Positions 30,786 through 36,258 of a stretch of 36,258 nucleotides of DNA are shown here, piece after piece. The position numbers and the translations under genes are program-made. Position 1 is the first letter of the stretch, and the number at the start of each line of letters is the position of its first letter. The notes under the pieces were generated by a model, which worked only from the letters and a program-made list of their open reading frames with translations, did no database searches and had not been told where the DNA came from. Location: positions 95,801 through 132,058 of the forward strand of contig JBBHKE010000259.1 of assembly GCA_037447655.1 (NCBI GenBank). Reading direction: 5' to 3'. Origin of the DNA: Zygnema cylindricum. Its lineage: Eukaryota > Streptophyta > Zygnematophyceae > Zygnematales > Zygnemataceae.

Positions 30786-32393
30786 ATGGCGGATGCATCT
30801 TCTCGGCAAGACAGCGATGTTTTCTACGAAAGTCAATCCGACCAATCCAATCGCAAGAGTGAGTCGATTCCGGAGGAGGGAGAGAAGCAGGAAAGCTCCA
30901 TTCTTGGGAGAGCCGCAAATAGTATTTATGATAAGGTGGAATTCTGGGATACCAAGGGGGGTAAGGAGACAGGCCAGGAGGTAGGGAGGGGGGAGGGAGG
31001 GAAAAAGGGGTGAAAAGAAAGCAGGCAGGGGAGCAGGGAGTGGAGAAAGGAAAGAGAGGGAGTGGAACAAGCGAAACAGACAGGGAAGGAGGGGGTGGAG
31101 AGAGGGAAAGAGGGAGTGGAACAGGCGAAGCAGACAGGGAAGGAGGGGATAGAGAGAGGGAAAGAGGGAGTAGAACAGGCGAAACAAACAGGGAAGGAGG
31201 GGATAGAGAGAGGGAAAGAGGGAGTAGAACAGGCGAAACAAACAGGGAAGGAGGGGATAGAGAGAGGGAAAGAGGGAGTAGAACAGGCGAAACAGACAGG
31301 GAAGGAAGGGATAGAGAGAGGGAAGGAAGGTCTGGGGCAGGCTCAACAAAAGGGAGGAGAGGTAGCAGGGAAGATAGGAGAGGAAGGAAAGCAAGGAATC
31401 AACAAAGGGAAAGAAAAACTGAACGAATTCGGAGAAAAAACGCAAAACGTAACGCAAAACGTAACGGAAAAAACGCAAAACTTGACAGAAAACGCCAAAA
31501 ATCAAGCGGGAGAGTACGTGGGTCAGGGGAAAGAGTTGACAGAAAAGTTAAAAGAGCAGGCGAAGATAAAGGGGAAACAAGCCTACGTGGAGATGGTAGA
31601 TGGGGGTGAAGGGAAGACAGGGGAAGGACCTCTCGCAAAAGACAATATTGTGGCGAGTGCCGGTCAATTTTTTGGGGCCATGAGAGCCCAAAAAGGGGGT
31701 ATAGGACAAGAGGCGGAGAGTTTTGCCAAGGGGGTAAAGTCAACGGTAGAGACAGGGGAGAGAGTGTGGGAAAAGGTACCGGAGGAGGCGAGGGAGAAGA
31801 TGGCAAAGGGGGCAGAGGGAGTGGCAAATACTGTGGAGAGAATCTGGACTAAGGTTTTTAATCTTTTGGAGAAGGCTCTGGATTGGTTGGATAGGACTTT
31901 GTTCTCTCCTCCCAAATATGACACGGATGATGAGGGAGGGGGTGGAGGGAGAGGGAGGTACGGGTTGGAGCAGACGGGAGAGTATTTGAAGGGAGAGGGA
32001 ATGAAAGCGGGTCAGTACGCGAAAGCGAAGGGGGTAGAGGGATGGGAGTATATGAAGGAGGGAATGGGAGAGGCGAAGGAGGAGGTAGAGGGAGTTGTGA
32101 AGGGGGGTGCAGGGAAGGGAAGGAGTTGGTTCGGTCTCCGAAACCGGTCCGAAGCTGAGAAGAGGAAGTTGGAGAAGGAGAAGGCGAAGAAAAAGGCGAA
32201 GAGGGATGCGGTGAGACAGAAGAGATGGAATACTGTGGCACTAGTGACAAAATTGGTGGGAGGAATTGTGGGACTTATTATTGGCACAATGCTCGTTTTC
32301 TTTTTGGGGTTTTTGCTTCTGCCCGTTATTTTTGTCGCACTCATTTTCAGCGTTTTGGGGATCCAGTGTTACGCGTGTGTAGGGCTGGTGTGA
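30786..32393 (+). CDS. LEA-like protein with 18-residue repeats and C-terminal membrane hairpin
   Basis: It starts at cagcaATGGCGG (MADASSRQDSDVFYESQ). A TGA at 31011 in the same frame implies an intron: donor g|gtaagg at 30960-30961 and a phase-1 acceptor at 31016-31017 or 31055-31056 both keep the frame. After it come five near-identical EGVEQAKQTGKEGIERGK units, then a hydrophilic Lys/Glu/Gly/Thr helical region (EKTQNVTQNVTEKTQNLTEN) typical of LEA_4-like proteins. Next are VERIWTKVFNLLEKALDWLD, a Gly/Tyr-rich stretch and a basic coil (AEKRKLEKEKAKKKAKRDA). The C-terminus is two adjacent hydrophobic spans (VTKLVGGIVGLIIGTMLVFF and LLLPVIFVALIFSVLGI). LEA proteins protect membranes and proteins during drying. 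A membrane-anchored version is unusual, and the family call rests on composition and repeats only. If the intron is wrong, the gene begins near 31062 or is broken. Confidence 0.65.
31057..31326. repeat. 54-bp coding tandem repeat, five units
   Basis: The units are exactly 54 bases apart (for example gtggaac at 31062 and 31116) and very similar in DNA, which indicates recent in-frame expansion. They encode the 18-residue repeat of the LEA-like protein. Confidence 0.9.
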
Positions 32394-33270
32394 GGGGAGA
32401 GGGAGAGAGGGAGTTGAGGGAGAGAGGGAGGGAAGAGGGAGAGAGGGAGAGGAGAGAGGAGAGCGAGAGAGGGTGAGAGTTGACCTGAGAGAGAAGTGGG
32501 TTTTTTCTTTATAAAAAAGTGGAGTTAAAAAGGAGGCGGGAGAGAGAGAGAGAGAGAGTGTGTGTTTGTGCGTAAGAAGAGAGCGAAAAACTGAGAGGGA
32601 GCAAGAGAGCGAGAGAGAGAGAGTGAGAGAAATCAGTTTTGTAAGTCAGTGAGAAAGGGAGAACGAGGGATTTTTTGTTTTTTTCCGTAAAGAGTGAGAG
32701 AAAAGGTTTGTAAAGGTGAGTTGTTAATTGAGAAAATGGTGATAAACTTTTGGACTCTTGTGGTGGGAAATTGGGGTTTTGTCGGAAAAAAATGGGGTTT
32801 TTTTTTCCGGTTTTAGATGCGAGGGGAGAGAGGTTAAGGGAAGGTTGGGAGGTGAGGTATTAAGAGTAGGAAGACAGAGAGAGAGAGGGAGGAAAAGAGA
32901 AAGGGAGGGAGAAGGGAATGGAGAGAGGAAGGGAGAGAGGGAGAGGTGGAGGAGGAGGAGGAGGAGGAGGAGAGAGGGGGAGAGAGAGAATGTGGTGAGT
33001 GGTGGTGAGAGAAACTCTTTGTAAAATTGTTTGAATGTAAGATAGAGGGAAGGAAGGAACACGGTAGGGGAAAAATAGGAGAGATGAGATACTGGTAGGG
33101 GGGGAGGAGAGGAGGGAGAGGAAAGATCTGGTAGGAGAAAATAGAAGGAAGATGGAGGGTATACTTGAAAAAAAATAGGGGAAAAGGGAAATAGGAAATA
33201 GGGGAAAAGGGGAAAAGGGATAGGAGAGGATATGTTGTAAAAGATGTAAATCTGAAGAAAGCAATGGAAG
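32394..33270. repeat. GA-rich region downstream of the LEA-like gene
   Basis: GAGAGGGAG arrays at 32395-32480, 32540-32630 and 32870-33000 are linked by G/A-rich DNA, probably 3' UTR and flank. Arg/Glu and Ser/Leu/Pro open frames here are repeat translations. Confidence 0.75.
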
Positions 33271-34701
33271 GAAAAAAAATGGTGTTTATTTTTTTACTTT
33301 CGTTTTATTTTGATAAAAATGTGGTGTAATGAAGTTTATGCGGAAATGTGGTAATGTATGTGGGGATATGGAAGTGTTTTTTTTTTTTTTTTTTTTTTTG
33401 CTGCGTTTTTTTTTTTTTTCTTTTGAATAAATGTATGGGAAAGTTAAAATTGAAACGGAAATGTCATTTGTTTTTGGAGATGTAATTTAGAGAAAAATCA
33501 CTTATCCGATTTTTAGAAAAATATGAATTTAAGTATGGGAAAGTTAAAATTGAAACGGAAATGTGATTTGTTTTTGGAGATGTAATTTATAGAAAAATCA
33601 TTTATCCGATTTTTAGAAAAATATAAATTTAAGAATGAAGAAATGAGTAAAAAAGTGAGAACCCTTTTATTTTTTTTCGACAGACTCCGATTTAAAATCA
33701 TATAAGAGAGAGAAATTATTGAATAGTTTATTTCAGAAACCAGAAATAGAGTGATCTGTGGAACATTAATTTAAATGTAAAATGACTTTTTTTTTTCTTT
33801 TTTTCTCTCCAAAAGTTTCTATTTACATATTAAAATTTGTATTTGTGTACTTAAAAACCTATAAGGTAAATATCTGAATTAAAAATATTGTATTAAATCA
33901 AAAAGAAAAAAAAGAGTTGAAAATCTTGAAATAAGGCCATTTTTTTTTTTTTTTTTTTTAACTCAGTGCAAAAGTATTCAACTTCCATAAAAAATCTTAT
34001 TTGGAATACTCAAATTTGAGCCCTTATATTAAATAAATGATAAAAAAAATGTACTTTCTATAACAATTAAATCTCAACAGATTTTTTACTTATTTTTTTT
34101 ATATCAAATATTATTTTACCAATATTTTTTTCTTTGTTAACACCTGTGGGCGATTCATTTTTTTTTGAAGATCCATAAGTAACAAAAAATGAATAAAGAA
34201 ATGTATTTAAAATAAATAACATAATCAGGAATATAATTTAAAAGAAAAAAATAAAAAATAGAATATGTAACAAATAATAAAAAAACATCCCATGCAAAAA
34301 AATAAGCATATCAATCAAAAAAAAAAAAAGTAGAAATGTCATTTCATGAAAAAAAAAAAGAGATGATGAGAATCAACTAAAAAAAAAAAAAAAAGTCCCC
34401 AAAAAAAATAAGAGTCTCGGAAAAAAAAAAAAGAGCAAGAGAATAATATAATGAATAATGAAAAAAATGGTAACAAAAGTATATCTAAAAAGGAAAATTG
34501 AATTTTTCGCTTTTAATTATGAGTATAAACTAAAAAACCTACAAAAACCCAAGAAAAAGTAGCGAAAAATATACCTTGGGTTTACATCTAGAAATTTTCA
34601 TATAAAAACTCTCAACTCTATTCTTGTAATAAAATACCCAAGTATTACAAAAAAAAAAAAAAGAGAAAAAAAAACCTTAAAAAAAAAATATGCTTTTTTT
34701 T
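33271..34701. other. AT-rich intergenic DNA, no gene seen
   Basis: Long T runs (33377-33420, 33940-33960) and A runs (34320-34440, 34640-34690) lie between the LEA-like gene and the convergent membrane-protein gene. Confidence 0.6.
33433..33632. repeat. Tandem duplication, two units of exactly 100 bp
   Basis: gtatgggaaagttaaaattg begins at 33433 and 33533. I count about four substitutions between units, so the duplication is young. Confidence 0.9.
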
Positions 34702-35699
34702 TCAAGGTATATCAAGTGACTCGATTGGATATGTATATTTGTACCCCAAACTTACAAAGTACTCGAGACTCGAAAAAAATAAAGCGACAAAAAATAAAAC
34801 TTTTGCGATTTCCGGAGCTGGAGAAAGATGACCTTCCGTTAAATCGATTTCCATACCCATTTGATTAAAACTCGTAAATAGTAAAAACGGAAAAACCGCC
34901 ATGGTTAAACCTCCCAAAAGCGACCGTAAACCTATAGTTAAAATAAAATGTTCTCGAGACAAACATTGTAACAGAATAAAATTCGTCGAAAAAGACCGAA
35001 AAACGCTCGGAATTGAGGAAATCGAAATAAGGAAAACGATCCAAAATTTCGAAAATTCTCCTCCGAAAAAGTATAAAACGGAGGTGATGAGGAGAGTGGA
35101 GGGCGGGAGGAGATAGGAGAGGAGAGGACCGGAGATAGGATATTTGAATCGAATTTTTTCGAGAAGGAAACCGACCGCCAAAGAGGAAAATGCGACGGTT
35201 AAGAAAGTCGCGACAAGGGCTCCGGCCACCTGAGAGGGAGAGGGAGCGGGAGAGGGAGAGGGGGAGGGAGAGGGAGGAGAAAAAAAGGGGAATTGGTAAA
35301 ATAAGAATAGATTTCCGTTTCCTGACAAACTTACCCACAAATTTCGCACTAAAAACCGCAAGAAAATCGCACTAAAAAACCGCACTAAATTCCGAACTAA
35401 AAAATAAAGAAAAAAAACTCTGGTGTAGGATTCATTTACCTCTCCGTGACTCCACCTGTCCGCATAGGCCCAGAGGAGAAACCCTCCCGCCACCCCCATG
35501 GTCGCCCCCTGGGGGACGGTACCGCCCAATAGGAGCCACACGGTACGGCGTGACGTCACCATTGCCAGCTGGCGCCGGGACGGCAGAAGGCACCTCCAGT
35601 AGACACGTGGCAAGGGGCACAGGAAGGCGACAAGTGTCATGAGGAGGTAGATGGCGGAACAGAGGCGGAGGAGGGAGAGGCTGGCGGTGATTCGGAGGC
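34702..35699 (-). CDS. Polytopic membrane protein of unknown family, 5' end unresolved
   Basis: Exon 35440-35699 is joined to exon 34702-35229. The donor is gagag|gtaaat. The acceptor ctctcag|gtg directly follows a CCCTCT array. Phase 0 gives WSHGE|VAGALVATF. The protein has about seven hydrophobic segments: ASLSLLRLCSAIYLLMTL, WLLLGGTVPQGATMGVAGGF, AGALVATFLTVAFSSLAVGF, LLSYLLPPSTLLITSVLYFF, FWIVFLISISSIPSV, LRSLLGGLTMAVFPFLLF and KVLFFVALFFSSLEYFV. It ends in SLDIP. The frame stays open 5' of the ATG at 35640 back to an acceptor at 35701-35700 (cccttcag|gc), entering in phase 1. So there is either an upstream exon beyond 35880 or a start at 35640 with a 5' UTR intron. Size and topology would suit a transporter half, but I see no family motif and assign none. 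Confidence 0.7.
35234..35280. repeat. (CCCTCT)n array forming the polypyrimidine tract of the membrane-protein intron
   Basis: Read on the minus strand, CTCCCT units run straight into the ctctcag acceptor at 35231-35230. Confidence 0.85.
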
Positions 35700-35700
35700 C

Positions 35701-35880
35701 TGAAGGGAGAGGGAGGGGGAGAAGAGGGGGGGAGGGGAGGTGGGGGGGAGAGGAGACGGAGGCAGAGGGAAGGGAGAGCGAGAGGGAGAGGGAGAGGGAA
35801 AAAGAGAGGGGAGGGGGAAGGAGAGGGAAATGGAGGGAGTTAGAGGGAGAGGGAGTGGGGGAGGGAGAGAGAGTGATGGG
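35701..35880. repeat. Purine hexamer array before the 35700 acceptor
   Basis: AGGGAG units on the plus strand are a long pyrimidine tract on the minus strand, ending in the acceptor cccttcag at 35700. Confidence 0.8.
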
Positions 35881-36182
35881 AAAAGCGGCGGTCAGATGGA
35901 GGAGCTAATTGTGTAAGGCAATTTCTGTGACAGTAAACTTGGAGAAGTTTTTTAATGACACAACATATATGTGGATGAGACAAGACTTCTACACCAATAT
36001 TGGATACACTTAAATACTTAAATATAAAAAGAAAATGAAAAAGAAGAAGAAAAAGAAAAGAAAAAAGAAAAAGGAAAAGAATATTGGTAAGGGTTGATTT
36101 TAATCACACTAATTCTTGTGGGAAACCGTATTGGTCATCACCCTCGAAGTGGTTCAAAATAAAATGTGTGGAGGAAAACTGT
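35881..36182. other. Unassigned flank, no exon recognised
   Basis: An upstream exon of the minus-strand membrane-protein gene might lie here or beyond the window, but no convincing donor or coding stretch was seen. A GAAAAAGAA-rich patch is at 36030-36080. Confidence 0.4.
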
Positions 36183-36258
36183 TGAGAGGGAGTGGGAGAG
36201 GGAGAGGGAGAGGGAGAGGGTGAGGGAGAGGGAGAGGAGGGAGAGGGAGTGGGAGAGG
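36183..36258. repeat. (AGGGAG)n array at the window end
   Basis: Nearly pure GGGAGA units run to the last base, so the array may continue. Confidence 0.95.

Noticed and set aside
31010-31609. 199-residue plus-strand Arg/Glu frame overlapping the LEA-like gene
   Set aside because: A shifted reading of the same 54-bp repeats; the LEA frame has the meaningful helices and membrane spans.
35603-35611. ABRE-like ACACGTGGC
   Set aside because: It lies inside the coding exon of the membrane-protein gene, so it is not a promoter candidate for it.

Overview
The window reads as a nuclear segment of a green-lineage (streptophyte) genome. The reasons are spliced genes with GT-AG introns, a receptor-like cytoplasmic kinase with an MGC lipidation start, a plastid-targeted DUF1118 (RIQ1/RIQ2-type) thylakoid protein, a LEA-like protein behind ABRE/G-box motifs, a Ty1/copia retrotransposon, a tRNA-like SINE and MITEs. 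I cannot name the species. Very long introns, A/T homopolymers, and CCCTCT/AGGGAG hexamer arrays throughout suggest a large, repeat-rich genome.

Layout. 1-1850: low-complexity A-rich DNA with one probable RRM exon on the minus strand. 3773-6802 (minus): two-exon RIQ-like gene. 6803-9400: no convincing gene. 9603-17322 (plus): RLCK-VII/PBS1-like kinase whose last coding exon, carrying the C-terminal kinase subdomains, is present twice (14731-15086 and 16820-17322). Both copies have the same splice phase and both are open. 17323-18130: GA-rich DNA. 18130-24680: intergenic repeats, including two adjacent ~200 bp MITEs, short tandem repeats, a GTAC-rich minisatellite and one of two inverted copies of a tRNA-like SINE. 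24685-27800: the second SINE copy abutting a decayed minus-strand Ty1/copia pol. 28950-29960: tandem repeats and further MITEs of the same family. 30340-32393 (plus): LEA-like gene with ABREs, a 10-bp-phased CCGAT array and a C-terminal membrane hairpin. 32394-34700: GA-rich then AT-rich DNA. 34702-35699 (minus): polytopic membrane protein, 5' end unresolved. The window ends in another hexamer array.

The strongest biological signal is the kinase. Exons 1-5 can join either terminal exon in frame (344 or 393 residues by my count), and each terminal exon has its own downstream AATAAA. The copies differ at about 26 of 105 aligned residues and many differences are at third codon positions, which suggests that both are maintained as alternative kinase C-lobes. 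Diverged repeats lie in the intron in front of each copy. The second notable locus is the LEA-like gene, which combines a phased promoter array, an 18-residue repeat expansion and a membrane anchor.

All coordinates, splice sites and counts come from reading the sequence by eye. No alignment, transcript or database search was available.
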